64,000 bases of DNA. Origin: Candidatus Sulfotelmatobacter sp. Lineage in GTDB: Bacteria; Acidobacteriota; Terriglobia; Terriglobales; Acidobacteriaceae. The notes under the pieces were generated by a model. It saw only the letters and a list, made by a program, of their open reading frames with translations, made no database searches and had not been told where the DNA came from. This document shows positions 53,385 to 62,857 of this stretch, piece by piece (within the stretch, counting starts at the first letter, position 1; each line of letters starts with the position of its first letter). The position numbers were made by a program, and so were the translations under genes. The DNA lies in contig JAOAPI010000177.1 in NCBI GenBank assembly GCA_025462865.1, positions 57,323-121,322 of the forward strand, read 5' to 3'.

Positions 53385-53603
53385 ATGGCAACCGTCTACG
53401 TTGAAGCCCGGCCTAAAGGACGTCCTGAAGGAACGCGCATCGATGATTATGTGGTCGAGACCCAAGGCGACGACGTGCTTGGCACTTTTAGCACTCAGAA
53501 AGCAGCAATCGATTGGGCGAAAGCAAATGGCCACTCTCCTCATGTTGCTCGTGTGCGGCACCTGAACGACAAGAAAAAGCCTGATCACTGGCGGCCGCTC
53601 TAA
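53385..53603 (+). CDS. Small DUF2188-like protein
   Basis: This predicts 72 residues with AAGGAG seven bases upstream. The pattern beta (VYVEARPKGR, YVVETQGDDV), turn, helix (TQKAAIDWAKANGHSPH), beta (VARVRHL) resembles small DUF2188-type domains in which a helix marked by AAIxxAxxxG follows two strands. It is basic and cytosolic. It lies just right of the defence block. Function unknown. Confidence 0.6.
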   Translation: MATVYVEARPKGRPEGTRIDDYVVETQGDDVLGTFSTQKAAIDWAKANGHSPHVARVRHLNDKKKPDHWRPL

Positions 53604-53901
53604 CGACATTAACAGTGGTTCGCAAATTGTAGGCGCCAAGAATGCGGTGAACATCGCGGCGCGGTCTAAGTTGGCTGGCGGAAAGATAAGCATGTGAGAC
53701 GGATTGTTAGTGATTGCGATCGTATTGGCAATCGCATTCCACTGGCAGACGAAAGACGAGAACGGGAGAGTATATTGACCGTGGCCTTTTCGGTTAAGAA
53801 CGACGCCTGAGATGGAGCGGGGGTAGTGGCGGCATAGATCAAGATCTGACCGCTGATCGTACCCGGTTATTGTCCAGCGAGAAGCGACAGGAGGAAATCA
53901 A

Positions 53902-54123
53902 ATGAAAGAGCCAGGATTGGATCAGCGCCACCGCGACAAAACTCCGCCAAAGGCGGGTGAGATTCAACAGAAAAGAAGCGACACGTTGAATCGGAACTTG
54001 AGCAGGCCGATTCCACAGTTCCGTTCAGATGCTACTCTCGGAAAGATGCGCGAAGAAACTGGCAAGGTGAGTGAAGACGCGGTTCGAAGAGCTGCTCGAA
54101 TCTTACGGCCCGATAAGGGGTGA
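53902..54123 (+). CDS. Small conserved protein of the MKEPGLDxRHRDK type
   Basis: This predicts 73 residues; AGGAGG lies upstream of the ATG. The start MKEPGLDQRHRDKTPPKAGE resembles a short-protein family I know from Acidobacteria and other soil bacteria (K/R-EPGLDGRHRDKNGEI). The C-terminal half is helical (EETGKVSEDAVRRAARILR). No function is known. The 298 bases upstream (53604-53901) hold no gene. Confidence 0.6.
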   Translation: MKEPGLDQRHRDKTPPKAGEIQQKRSDTLNRNLSRPIPQFRSDATLGKMREETGKVSEDAVRRAARILRPDKG

Positions 54124-54168
54124 AGTTTTCGGCCGTAATTGTTCTATCGCCACGTACAAGCCCTGAGC

Positions 54169-54225
54169 AGTCGGCTTCTCGGCGGGCGTCGATCATTCAC
54201 TATAAGGCGTTTCCCGGGCCTAATC
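54169..54225. repeat. 57-base dispersed repeat, copy 2
   Basis: It has the same length and the same first 16 bases (agtcggcttctcggcg) as 45065-45121, plus gtcgatc, tcacta, ggcgttt and cctaatc, with two compensating one-base shifts. It lies 245 bases before the giant nuclease-NTPase gene. The two copies enclose the ATPase-kinase-regulator and ubiquitin-like block as direct repeats. Confidence 0.65.
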
Positions 54226-54294
54226 CATGCGCACTCCTCGCTGTTTCTGCTAGGCCCTCCGTGCACTTCACAGCCTCATGATGTGACAATAGGG

Positions 54295-54417
54295 GTGAGT
54301 GTAGAACACACGAAGATGATGTACGAGGATGCTTTCAAAAGCTCGGGATACGATCCGGACTGGATTAATCGTGGTGTAACTGCGCCCTGTTTACTGCTTC
54401 ACAAGAGGGGTCAATGA
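54295..54417 (+). CDS. Short ORF overlapping the start of the giant nuclease-NTPase
   Basis: This predicts 40 residues from GTG 54295, with alternative ATGs at 54316 and 54319. The stop overlaps the next gene by ATGA, suggesting translational coupling. The sequence (YEDAFKSSGYDPDWINRGV) is not low-complexity but is unrecognised. It could be a leader peptide or a small partner; it could also be chance. Confidence 0.3.
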   Translation: MSVEHTKMMYEDAFKSSGYDPDWINRGVTAPCLLLHKRGQ

Positions 54418-57400
54418 GCAGCCCCACATCAACGGGACCAGCCGGCCCACATTTTGAAGGGAAGGTCGGCGCACACTATCTGCTCTCGATGCTGGTAGAA
54501 GCATCGTCCCGAGGGCTGCCCGGCACGACAATCGACCGGATCGAACTGCAGCGAGCTCCCCAGGGGATGTATCTCGACGATGTGATCGTCCGTGCACATG
54601 ACCTCACTGGCGGCGCTGCGGTGCTCGAAATCCAGGTGAAACGTACGATCACCTTTGCGCCAAAAGACAAGGTCTTTCGGGCGGTGGTCGAACAGATCGC
54701 CAAGACATCCGCCAAGCCAGAATTCTGGACAAGTAACTACCAGTTGGCAATCGCCACTTCAGCGACCTCTCGCAGGCTCGATGGGGCTTACCAGGACGTG
54801 CTGACCTGGGCTCGGGAAATCGGAGATGGAGAGACTTTCATAGAGCAAATCGAACGCGCGGGAACCTCGAATGAGGACATGCGGACCTTTGTGAACACGT
54901 TCCGGTCGCATCTTCGCGACGCTGGAGCGCCGCACGACGACGAGACCGTGTGGAAGCTGCTCAGGAGACTGCAAATTCTCATCTTCGACTTTACCGCGCA
55001 GGGTTCCGCCTCAGAGGAGCTTGCGCGAGAGCGATGTGCCCGTGCGCTAGAACCCGCGGAAACAGGAAAGGCCGGTGATCTCTGGAAGATTCTTACGGAG
55101 CTTGCGCTAGAGATTGCGTCATCGGCTGGCGACCGGGATCGAAATCACTTGTTGGAGGACCTTCAGAAATCATCATTCCATCTCGTGGCGCTCCCGAGCA
55201 ATGTCGGTGCCCTCCATGCCCTCTCGGAACTGTCTCATGGCGCGCTGGAAGACATCGGTGATCGCGTTTGCGGAGTGAAGTTGAGCCGCCTGGGTCTTGT
55301 CTCAGCGGTACGCGAGGCACTTGAGTCAAATCGGTATGTAGAGATTCGGGGAGATTCGGGTGTCGGCAAGTCCGGAATTCTACGCCATCTGGCAGAACAG
55401 GTTGCCCTCGAGTCGCAGGTCCTGGTGCTTACCCCGGAGCGCACGCCTGCTGGAGGATGGCTTGAACTGAAAAGCCTGCTGGGATTCAGCGGAAATTGTC
55501 GAGACTTCCTCTGCGATCTCGCTCGAAATGGCGGGACGCTCGTGTTTATTGACAACCTTGACTTCTTTCCGCGGGATGCTCGCCTGGCCGTCATCGACAT
55601 CGTGCGGCAAGCTGAAGGGGTGCCAGGGCTTTCGATCGTGGCGACAGCACGCCGCGACTTCGGTCAATTCGAACCGAGTTGGCTTCCGCAGGAGAGCGTT
55701 ACGAAAATGAACCTTGCGGCGCCGGTTTATGTCGACGAGCTTGCTGAGGACGAGATCGCTGACTTGCGTCAGGCAGCCCCGCGCATCGCCTGGCTTCTGA
55801 CCGAGAACCACCCTGCACGGGGTGTCACGCGCAATCTGTATCGGCTGTCTCGACTCTCATCGCTTTCGCCAAACGATCCGGTCCCCCTCTCTGAGGCCGA
55901 AATGGCTGTTCGGTGGTGGACCGTCGCCGACGGAAAGAAAGACGAAGGATACATTGACCGTGCCAGGCTGCTCCAGAATTTAGCGATGCAGGTTGTTGGG
56001 CGAGCCAGTTATTTTGACTCGAGCAATAGCCCTTCGAATGCCATCAACGCTCTGGTCCAGACCGAAACTCTACATCAGCTTGGAGTCGACCGCGTTGCGT
56101 TTCGCAATGATGTCCTTAGGGAATGGGCTGCGGCGAATTTGCTTTTTACCGATCCATCCGTGGTCGACTTACTTCCACTCAAAGACGCGCCCGCGCCAGA
56201 TCTCGCACGGGCGGTAGAACTGTGTGCACGGATGAGCATAGAGCGGCGTGGAGACAGCACAGCGTGGCTTGCTTTTCTTCAGAAGTTGAGTGGGGAAGGG
56301 ATCAATCCGCTCTGGCGTCGGGCTGTTCTGCTCTCTCTTACCCGCTCCGAACTTGCTCGAGATTTGCTGACGAAGGCCGCGGTGATCCTGTTCGAACATG
56401 ACGGAGCTCTGCTTCAGGAACTCATCCGAACGGTCATGGCGGTGGATACGCAGCCGGCATCGAAGTTTTATGTCATCAAAGAGCCGGCCCGGACGAAGAT
56501 CCCTGAGGGATTTAATGTCCCGGCAGGCCCCTCGTGGTCACGGCTCATTCAGTGGCTATTGGCTGTTTCTGACTATCTCCCAGTCGCAGCCATTCCTGAG
56601 GTTGCCAGGTTGTTCGCGGCGTGGTGCATGGGGTGGATGGGGCAGGATCCACTCACGCCAGCGATCCTGCGCCAGGGATATGCGTGGCTCATGGAGATTG
56701 AACTGCCTGATGATCACCAGGCGGGCAGGCTCCACGATGGACTGACTCACGACCAGTTGACCTCTCTGGCAAGGGAATGTCGAGATACGTTCTTGTTGTT
56801 TTGTCACCGCGCTCCGGATCTCGCATTCCAGTACCTTCGGTCTTTTGAGGGCAGGACACACAAAGAGCAGTCGATGCTGGCGATCCTGAAGTTTCGCGGC
56901 TCCCTCGCGCAGGCGGCTCCCACAGATCTCGTCGACTTCACGATCAAAGCACTCATCCCGGAACCCAGACCTCGTCGCTCTCGTTCTTCTCACTCAGCGA
57001 TGGAAGGCCCGTTCGGATTTACCGATTCCCGGTTTCTGCCTGTATCCCCGGCGCAGGGTCCTTTCTTCGATCTGCTGGCCAGCGCTTCTGCCGAAGGATT
57101 GCGTCTGATCCGCAGGCTGATCGATCATGCTGTGTCATTTTTCAGCGGTGGCCGCGAGCCCGGTGAAGATGCGGTCACAATTCAGTTTCCTGAGGGTCCT
57201 CGTACTTTCCCGTGGACGATGTCCTATGTTTGGTCGAGGGAATACACTGATGCGCCTTATCTGGTGACTTCGGCACTGATGGCGCTTGAAATCTGGGCTC
57301 ATCGTCGGATCGAAGCAGGAGAGTCGATCGAGACGGTGATTCGCGAAGTGCTGGGCGACCGGAGCGCGCCCGCGGCTTTTTTGTTGGTCGTTGTCGACCT

Positions 57401-59603
57401 GTTGATCTCGCACTGGCCGAAATCAAGAGCAGCGGCGGTTCCATTCCTTGGATGCCCCGAACTCTTATCGATGGACCGGAACCGCATCGCTTTCGACATC
57501 CATGAAGAGTTTCCTGATCCCTTCAATTTGAAAGCCCTTCAAACGGAACCGCTTGGGCTGGTGAGTGTGAAAGACCTGGTGCGCCTTCCATCCCGCTCTC
57601 GAATGCTCGATCAGTTGCTCGACGAGCATGACCATTATCTGGAAGCTGTACCGAACGAACCTCTGGGACAGCTCGGGGGTCTGCTTTACGCATCGGCCGC
57701 GAGGCTAGGCGCTCCACAGGAAAACTCGACTCTGATGGATCCGTGTTTGATGGTCCGGTACGCACTCAATCGCCTTGATCCTCACAATTGGAATCTATCG
57801 GAGGTGCAGTTAGCCGACGGTAGCGTAACGGAAAAACTCTTATATTTGTCGCCTGCAGATGAACTGGAACATCATTCGCGTCTCGAACAGAAGTCGCGGC
57901 AGAGGAGGTCCGATGCGCAGATGAGAGTCATTCTCAGCAAGCTCCTCGACCTGCCGGGCAGGGCGACTCCGGAATTCCTCGTCCCTGCCGTCGAATGGGC
58001 ACAGCGTAAGGCTGAAGAGCAGGCATCAGGCGATGAAGACGAGGATTGGCTTAAACAGGATGCCATCTATACGGCTGCTCTGATAGCAGCGCGCGACGGA
58101 GGGGCAAATGTACGAGGTCGTTTTCGCGCATGGCTGGTTGAAAGTTTTCGTCGTGCACTCTCGACTGCGGAGGACAATGTTCATCGCGTACGAGATGGGC
58201 TCAAATTCAACCCAATCGCGATGGGATTTCTGGGGTTGATATATCTGCTGCAGGAGCAAAAAGCCAGCGACGATGTCCGAGAACTCCTGTGCGTAGCCGG
58301 AAGTTCTAACCCCGCTGCGGCGCAGGGCATGGCTAAGGGAGCCTATGCTCTGGCGGAACTGGATGAACGGCTGCCGCGCGCGGTATTGAGAATCGCATTC
58401 AGGGCGATGAACAAACCTGACCGGGACTGGAGTTTCAGGCCTGACGGCGATTGGAAACTCGAGGAACAGGATCATCGGGCTAGAGTGCAAGCGCATGAGG
58501 CAGAGGTACAAGCCTACATCGAAACAGAGATCGCATGGCTGGAGGGTCGTGGTCCGGAGCCCCAGTGGCCCGAGTTCGTTGCAAAGGTCCCGTATCCCGC
58601 AGACGGACACAAGAAGAAAGCTACCGAGCCGAACACCGATACTGAAACCGAGACCGAATCTGCGCAGAAGGCTCACACAGATTCGCAGGGCGCTGGGCTA
58701 TGGCTCAAGAGCATCGAGGAACTGTTCGATCTTCCAGCTCTGCCCTGGTTGCGTGGGCTGGTAGAGGCCTACAAAGAGTGGACAAGGAATGCGAACGGCT
58801 TCGGGTTCGATGCGAACGAGAGAATCCAGGGCGAGCCGGAAGAATGGAACCAGGCATTCTTCAAAGTTGTTCCCCTGTGCCTTGTGGGAGCCGATGAGGA
58901 ACAAATCGCGAACACGCTCTCGGAGCACTTCTCTAGCCTTCCCGAGGAGTCCTTCTATGACATGTTGGCTCTTTTCCAAAGGAATTTCGACCAGGTCGAT
59001 TTCAACGCCAAACTGGTGGATCAATCCGTCGCGGTTAACGTTCGCCTGTCGCTTTCGAGGATGATGCAGGCGACTCAAGGCTGGAAGAGGCTGCGCAACG
59101 AGCGCCAGGACGCCGCTGAGATGCATATTGCCGCGGCGATCTCCATCCTCTTCTTCGTCGAACCCGGCGGATTCATGAGTCATCCCAAGGCTTACCTGCT
59201 CGAAAGGGGCATAGACAGCCTTGCGCCATTCCTTCCAGCGTTGCAGGAACTGGTGGTCGATAACCCGTCTCCGCACGTTGGGAACATGGCGCTCCTCCTG
59301 CTAGAAGTATCCCCTCGACCGCAGCAAATCGAGTTTCTCTTCGCATGCGCGGAAACCTGGATGCCCGTCTACAGGGGCAACAGCCTGTTCTGGCGAGATT
59401 ATGACTTTGGAAAGCGCTGGTGCCTGATCATTCGGAAGATCTTAAACGCTGACCCCACTGCCTGTGCCGAAAACAGCCCGCGAAGAGTCGCCCTTGACCG
59501 TATTCTTGCCTACCTCGTAACTGAAGGAATTCCGGAGGCAAACCAGTTAGAGGAGACTCTGAAGATGCTAGATCGAGATAGCGTCTCCCCGCTGGAAGGT
59601 TGA
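54414..59603 (+). CDS. Giant nuclease-STAND-like NTPase, probable Avs-type defence protein
   Basis: This predicts 1729 residues. Residues about 12-200 match the Cap4/Mrr-like dsDNA nuclease domain: GPHFEGKVGAHYLLSML, then YLDDVIV (D55/D56) and VLEIQVKRT (E72, Q74, K76), a D...QxK site. The NTPase domain has Walker A GDSGVGKSG (about 313-321) and Walker B GTLVFIDNLDF (about 375-384), then a sensor-like SIVATARRDF. The remaining 1200 residues are helical, without recognised motifs, as in the target-sensing part of antiviral STAND proteins. A single-gene nuclease-NTPase-helical layout of this size is typical of Avs systems, in which recognition of a phage protein triggers DNA cutting. The subfamily was not determined. 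Confidence 0.7.
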   Translation: MSSPTSTGPAGPHFEGKVGAHYLLSMLVEASSRGLPGTTIDRIELQRAPQGMYLDDVIVRAHDLTGGAAVLEIQVKRTITFAPKDKVFRAVVEQIAKTSAKPEFWTSNYQLAIATSATSRRLDGAYQDVLTWAREIGDGETFIEQIERAGTSNEDMRTFVNTFRSHLRDAGAPHDDETVWKLLRRLQILIFDFTAQGSASEELARERCARALEPAETGKAGDLWKILTELALEIASSAGDRDRNHLLEDLQKSSFHLVALPSNVGALHALSELSHGALEDIGDRVCGVKLSRLGLVSAVREALESNRYVEIRGDSGVGKSGILRHLAEQVALESQVLVLTPERTPAGGWLELKSLLGFSGNCRDFLCDLARNGGTLVFIDNLDFFPRDARLAVIDIVRQAEGVPGLSIVATARRDFGQFEPSWLPQESVTKMNLAAPVYVDELAEDEIADLRQAAPRIAWLLTENHPARGVTRNLYRLSRLSSLSPNDPVPLSEAEMAVRWWTVADGKKDEGYIDRARLLQNLAMQVVGRASYFDSSNSPSNAINALVQTETLHQLGVDRVAFRNDVLREWAAANLLFTDPSVVDLLPLKDAPAPDLARAVELCARMSIERRGDSTAWLAFLQKLSGEGINPLWRRAVLLSLTRSELARDLLTKAAVILFEHDGALLQELIRTVMAVDTQPASKFYVIKEPARTKIPEGFNVPAGPSWSRLIQWLLAVSDYLPVAAIPEVARLFAAWCMGWMGQDPLTPAILRQGYAWLMEIELPDDHQAGRLHDGLTHDQLTSLARECRDTFLLFCHRAPDLAFQYLRSFEGRTHKEQSMLAILKFRGSLAQAAPTDLVDFTIKALIPEPRPRRSRSSHSAMEGPFGFTDSRFLPVSPAQGPFFDLLASASAEGLRLIRRLIDHAVSFFSGGREPGEDAVTIQFPEGPRTFPWTMSYVWSREYTDAPYLVTSALMALEIWAHRRIEAGESIETVIREVLGDRSAPAAFLLVVVDLLISHWPKSRAAAVPFLGCPELLSMDRNRIAFDIHEEFPDPFNLKALQTEPLGLVSVKDLVRLPSRSRMLDQLLDEHDHYLEAVPNEPLGQLGGLLYASAARLGAPQENSTLMDPCLMVRYALNRLDPHNWNLSEVQLADGSVTEKLLYLSPADELEHHSRLEQKSRQRRSDAQMRVILSKLLDLPGRATPEFLVPAVEWAQRKAEEQASGDEDEDWLKQDAIYTAALIAARDGGANVRGRFRAWLVESFRRALSTAEDNVHRVRDGLKFNPIAMGFLGLIYLLQEQKASDDVRELLCVAGSSNPAAAQGMAKGAYALAELDERLPRAVLRIAFRAMNKPDRDWSFRPDGDWKLEEQDHRARVQAHEAEVQAYIETEIAWLEGRGPEPQWPEFVAKVPYPADGHKKKATEPNTDTETETESAQKAHTDSQGAGLWLKSIEELFDLPALPWLRGLVEAYKEWTRNANGFGFDANERIQGEPEEWNQAFFKVVPLCLVGADEEQIANTLSEHFSSLPEESFYDMLALFQRNFDQVDFNAKLVDQSVAVNVRLSLSRMMQATQGWKRLRNERQDAAEMHIAAAISILFFVEPGGFMSHPKAYLLERGIDSLAPFLPALQELVVDNPSPHVGNMALLLLEVSPRPQQIEFLFACAETWMPVYRGNSLFWRDYDFGKRWCLIIRKILNADPTACAENSPRRVALDRILAYLVTEGIPEANQLEETLKMLDRDSVSPLEG

Positions 59604-59712
59604 TTTCGAAGCGTCAGCTGACTTGTCCGCTTATTAGCGTGACCGGCTAAAGTTTTTCCTTTCCATGTTACCTTTTGGGGAGAAATTCCGGTGCATTTAG
59701 GCTCGGCGCCTG

Positions 59713-60546
59713 TCACCTGTTGCGTAAATCGTCTATCAATAAGGTCGCCTCGGCCATGCTACAGCTGTACAATCTACGTGCCGCGTAGACAGCCGCGATC
59801 GTTTTTCCTTGCGCGTCGAGTTCGCGCAGATGCTGCTCCTGTTGGTCGCGAGTTAGGCTCTGGAGATTGACAAAATCCTCCGAAACGACGACCGGTGATT
59901 CGATAACTGTGAATGGTCGTAAACCATTGATCAGAACTGCCGGCCCTGGGACCACCGACGACCATCGCACCTGCAAGAATGCAGGAGGCGTCAAGCGCAC
60001 CGGGTAATCTCTATATAAGGTAGAGGTACTACCGTACCAATGCTTTTCAGCGGGAGCAGGTCTTGCCATTTCCGCTTTAATGGCTTTTGCCAGCATCGCA
60101 GGATCACCGGCTAACTCAAACTCTACAAGGTGGCTGGTCTGGACCATAGGAAGGCCGCTTGCGTCCATCAGCTTAACTCTCTGACGCACTCGCCGGACGG
60201 ATCGGATCTCCGGATAGGAAAAGAAGACTACGGTCGGATCGGTATCTGGCAGCTGATGATTCAAATAAGACCGAAACTTGATGAAGAGCCCCTCTGGGGT
60301 TTGCCGTAAAAGCCAATTTGTCGGTAGGTATCGCGCGACGATATACCCGCGCAGCAGTAGAGCGAAAAAGAGGATCGCACCGGCAAAATAATAGCCAAGA
60401 TAGAACCCCTGTTTCCAGCCGTAAATCACGAAACTCCCGCAGACGGCCGATATAGCGATCACAAGGAGAACGGGTCGAGTTCGGGAAGAATGGAAGACCT
60501 TGTCATCTGTTCTGATTTCTACTTCGGAGAGCCGCAAGAGACGCAT
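59713..60546 (-). CDS. Membrane protein with L7/L12-like C-terminal tail
   Basis: This predicts 277 residues from ATG 60546. Two membrane spans (about 26-44 and 50-67) are followed by a soluble beta-rich part. The last 45 residues (LRELDAQGKTIAAVYAARRL then MAEATLLIDDLRNR) copy the pattern of the ribosomal L7/L12 C-terminal domain (LxxGKxIxAIxxxR...LxEAxxxVxxL), which occurs on several bacterial membrane proteins as a protein-binding module. It converges on the giant NTPase gene. Function unknown. Confidence 0.65.
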   Translation of the reverse strand: MRLLRLSEVEIRTDDKVFHSSRTRPVLLVIAISAVCGSFVIYGWKQGFYLGYYFAGAILFFALLLRGYIVARYLPTNWLLRQTPEGLFIKFRSYLNHQLPDTDPTVVFFSYPEIRSVRRVRQRVKLMDASGLPMVQTSHLVEFELAGDPAMLAKAIKAEMARPAPAEKHWYGSTSTLYRDYPVRLTPPAFLQVRWSSVVPGPAVLINGLRPFTVIESPVVVSEDFVNLQSLTRDQQEQHLRELDAQGKTIAAVYAARRLYSCSMAEATLLIDDLRNR

Positions 60547-60879
60547 TAGATATCAGTTCCCCCAAATCATCGTCACGACTTATACCAAAACGTAGGTCCA
60601 ATCGTCAGCAGGGCTTTGCTGATGTTCGTACTTCTCTTGCGCCGAATCCTACCGTTCCAGAACTGAGGGACTAAGAATCACTTTTGGCGCTCAACCCCGT
60701 GTAATTTCCTCGTGCACATCGTATAAGGCTTAGTGCATTCAACCACTCTGGATCAAGCGTAAATCTTTAGCGCTCGAAGTTAGCATCAAATCGAAGAACT
60801 CTCTTGCTGATTTTCCTTTTACTTTTACCCGGAGAAGAGTCCTGCTCGACGCTGCATACCATTCTTAAGGAGTCAGCTA
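60547..60879. promoter_or_regulatory. Divergent upstream region of the receptor gene
   Basis: 333 bases lie between a minus-strand gene and the plus-strand receptor. AAGGAG lies seven bases before TTG 60880. I looked for a cobalamin riboswitch (B12 box) because the receptor resembles BtuB and found none. A small inverted repeat gcagggctttgctg occurs near 60608-60625. No other element was recognised. Confidence 0.35.
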
Positions 60880-62730
60880 TTGAGAAAGCGTCGCTCTTTA
60901 TCCGCAACTTTCTTTGTCCTTTTTTGTCTGATGTCGGCGCATGCTTCTGGGAGAGGTCAATCGTGTTCCCCAGATGAGAGCATAATCTGTCTGCCAAACT
61001 CAAGACCGGATGCCGACATTATTGTCGTGACAGGAGCTTTTACTCCGGTTCCTTTGCAAGAGATGGATAGATCGGTGTCCGTGATTGAAGTTGGGGAGAG
61101 TCAGCTGTTATTCGACCATTGGCTGGATTATCTGCAAACCGATTCTTCTCTGGATCTTCGAAGGCGCGCGCCTAATGACGTCCAATCGGATATTTCCATA
61201 AGAGGTTCATCGTTTGGCGAGACGCTGGTACTCCTGAACGGTTTCCGGATGGATGATGCACAGTCCGGTCACCACGATATGGATCTTCCATTACCGACCG
61301 AGTCCCTAGAACGAATAGAAATTCTGCGCGGAGCGGGTTCGACGCTTTACGGCTCGGATGCGATTGGGGGCGCGGTGAACTTTATAACCGCACATCCTTC
61401 TCACTCTGAACTCCGGCTGAGTGCAGGAGTGGGAAATTTCGGCATCAACCAGCAGGGAGGCTCGGTGTCGCTTCTGGGCAGAAACTGGGACCAGCAACTC
61501 AGTCTGGAGAGAGATTTTTCCAGCGGCTTTATGTCAGATCGCGACTACCGCAGTTTGACCGTGTTCTCCGATACACGAGTGAAGACTCGATGCGGCACAA
61601 GTTCGCTGATGCTGGCTTATGCTGACAAGCCATATGGCGCCAATCAGTTCTATGGCGATTTCAATTCTTGGGAGAGAACTAAATCGTGGTTTGCTGGTTG
61701 GAAGCAGGATCTTGGGCTCAGTACAGAGTTTGATTTGGGATATCGTCGACATACAGATGTATTCATTCTCTTTCGCGATAGGCCCGAGTTATATGAGAAC
61801 AATCACACTACCGAAAGCTGGCAGACAGCATTGCGGCGAAAAACGTCACCTCACCCAAACGTGACTGTCTCCTATGGTGGCGAAGGGGATGTCGACAGAA
61901 TTAGCAGCACGAATCTTGGAGATCATACACGCAGTCGGGGCGCAGGCTATGCCAACCTAGATTTTCGAGCTCTCCGGCGCTTTTCTCTTGCTCTCGGCGC
62001 GAGAGAGGAAATATTTGATTCCGGGCAAAGCGAGTTCAGTCCCACCCTCGCAGGCGGTTACTGGTTGAAGCCGGGACTCAGGGTGAAGGGAAGTGTGAGT
62101 CGTGGGTTTCGTCTACCAACCTATACGGACTTGTTCTATCACGATCCCGCGAATGCCGGCAATCCGAATCTCAAACCCGAATCGGCTTGGAGTTATGACG
62201 CCGGCCTGCAATGGGAAGCAGGGAAGCGCATACACATTGAGACGGCTGTCTTTCAAAACAGACAACAGAACGTTATCGACTATGTGAAGTATTTCGCAGG
62301 CGACATCAACCACGCCACCAATTTTCAACAGCTGGCTTTTACGGGCGTTGAGACCTCGCTCAGGATCGATGTCTCGGACTCACAGCGCCTTGACCTGTCT
62401 TATACAGGTATTCACGGAACGCAGGAGGCGCTTAAAAGTCTATTTTCCTCGCAATATGTCTTCAACTATCCAATCAACAATGCCATGGCTGGGTGGCAGG
62501 GAAGACTACCTCTGAAGCTGCTGGCTCGAACCCGAGTTGGTGTCACGCAACGGTTTGCGCGAAATCCGTATGCAGTGTGGGATTTGGATTTTGGCCGGCG
62601 TTTCGCCAACCTCGGCGCGCGCCTATCATTTTCCAATCTCGCGGATGTCAGCTATCAGGAAGTTGCGGGAATCGCGATGCCGGGACGCAGAGCCGTTCTT
62701 AGTTTCGAATATGAAATCAAGAAGCATTAG
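60880..62730 (+). CDS. TonB-dependent outer-membrane receptor (BtuB-like)
   Basis: This predicts 616 residues from TTG 60880, supported by AAGGAG seven bases upstream. The signal peptide ends near ASGRG. The plug domain has DIIVVTGAFTPVPLQEMDRS (TonB-box-like start), DVQSDISIRGSSFGETLVLL and VEILRG-type IEILRGAGSTLYGSDAIGGA. A 22-strand-type barrel follows with RGFRLPTYTDLFY and NLKPESAWSYDAG, ending in an aromatic/basic tail. The size of about 600 residues and the plug motifs resemble BtuB-type cobalamin receptors, but the substrate cannot be read from the sequence. Confidence 0.85.
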   Translation: MRKRRSLSATFFVLFCLMSAHASGRGQSCSPDESIICLPNSRPDADIIVVTGAFTPVPLQEMDRSVSVIEVGESQLLFDHWLDYLQTDSSLDLRRRAPNDVQSDISIRGSSFGETLVLLNGFRMDDAQSGHHDMDLPLPTESLERIEILRGAGSTLYGSDAIGGAVNFITAHPSHSELRLSAGVGNFGINQQGGSVSLLGRNWDQQLSLERDFSSGFMSDRDYRSLTVFSDTRVKTRCGTSSLMLAYADKPYGANQFYGDFNSWERTKSWFAGWKQDLGLSTEFDLGYRRHTDVFILFRDRPELYENNHTTESWQTALRRKTSPHPNVTVSYGGEGDVDRISSTNLGDHTRSRGAGYANLDFRALRRFSLALGAREEIFDSGQSEFSPTLAGGYWLKPGLRVKGSVSRGFRLPTYTDLFYHDPANAGNPNLKPESAWSYDAGLQWEAGKRIHIETAVFQNRQQNVIDYVKYFAGDINHATNFQQLAFTGVETSLRIDVSDSQRLDLSYTGIHGTQEALKSLFSSQYVFNYPINNAMAGWQGRLPLKLLARTRVGVTQRFARNPYAVWDLDFGRRFANLGARLSFSNLADVSYQEVAGIAMPGRRAVLSFEYEIKKH

Positions 62731-62857
62731 AGAAGGCGATTGTCAGCGTCGCAAATCGCGCGTTAATCGTCGATGCTCGGAGCCGTCGGATTTCGTCATT
62801 TTAGCAAGTTGACAGAGCGATGTTGATTCGCGCCGGCAAAATCGGTTGAATCAATGC

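Noticed and set aside
45065..54225. Interpretation of the 57-base repeats as integron attC sites
   Set aside because: The core pattern RYYYAAC/GTTRRRY is not properly present at both ends, no integron integrase is in the window, and the enclosed block holds multi-gene operons rather than single-gene cassettes.
60547..60879. Cobalamin riboswitch upstream of the BtuB-like receptor
   Set aside because: No B12-box or the required conserved helices could be found in the 333-base region.
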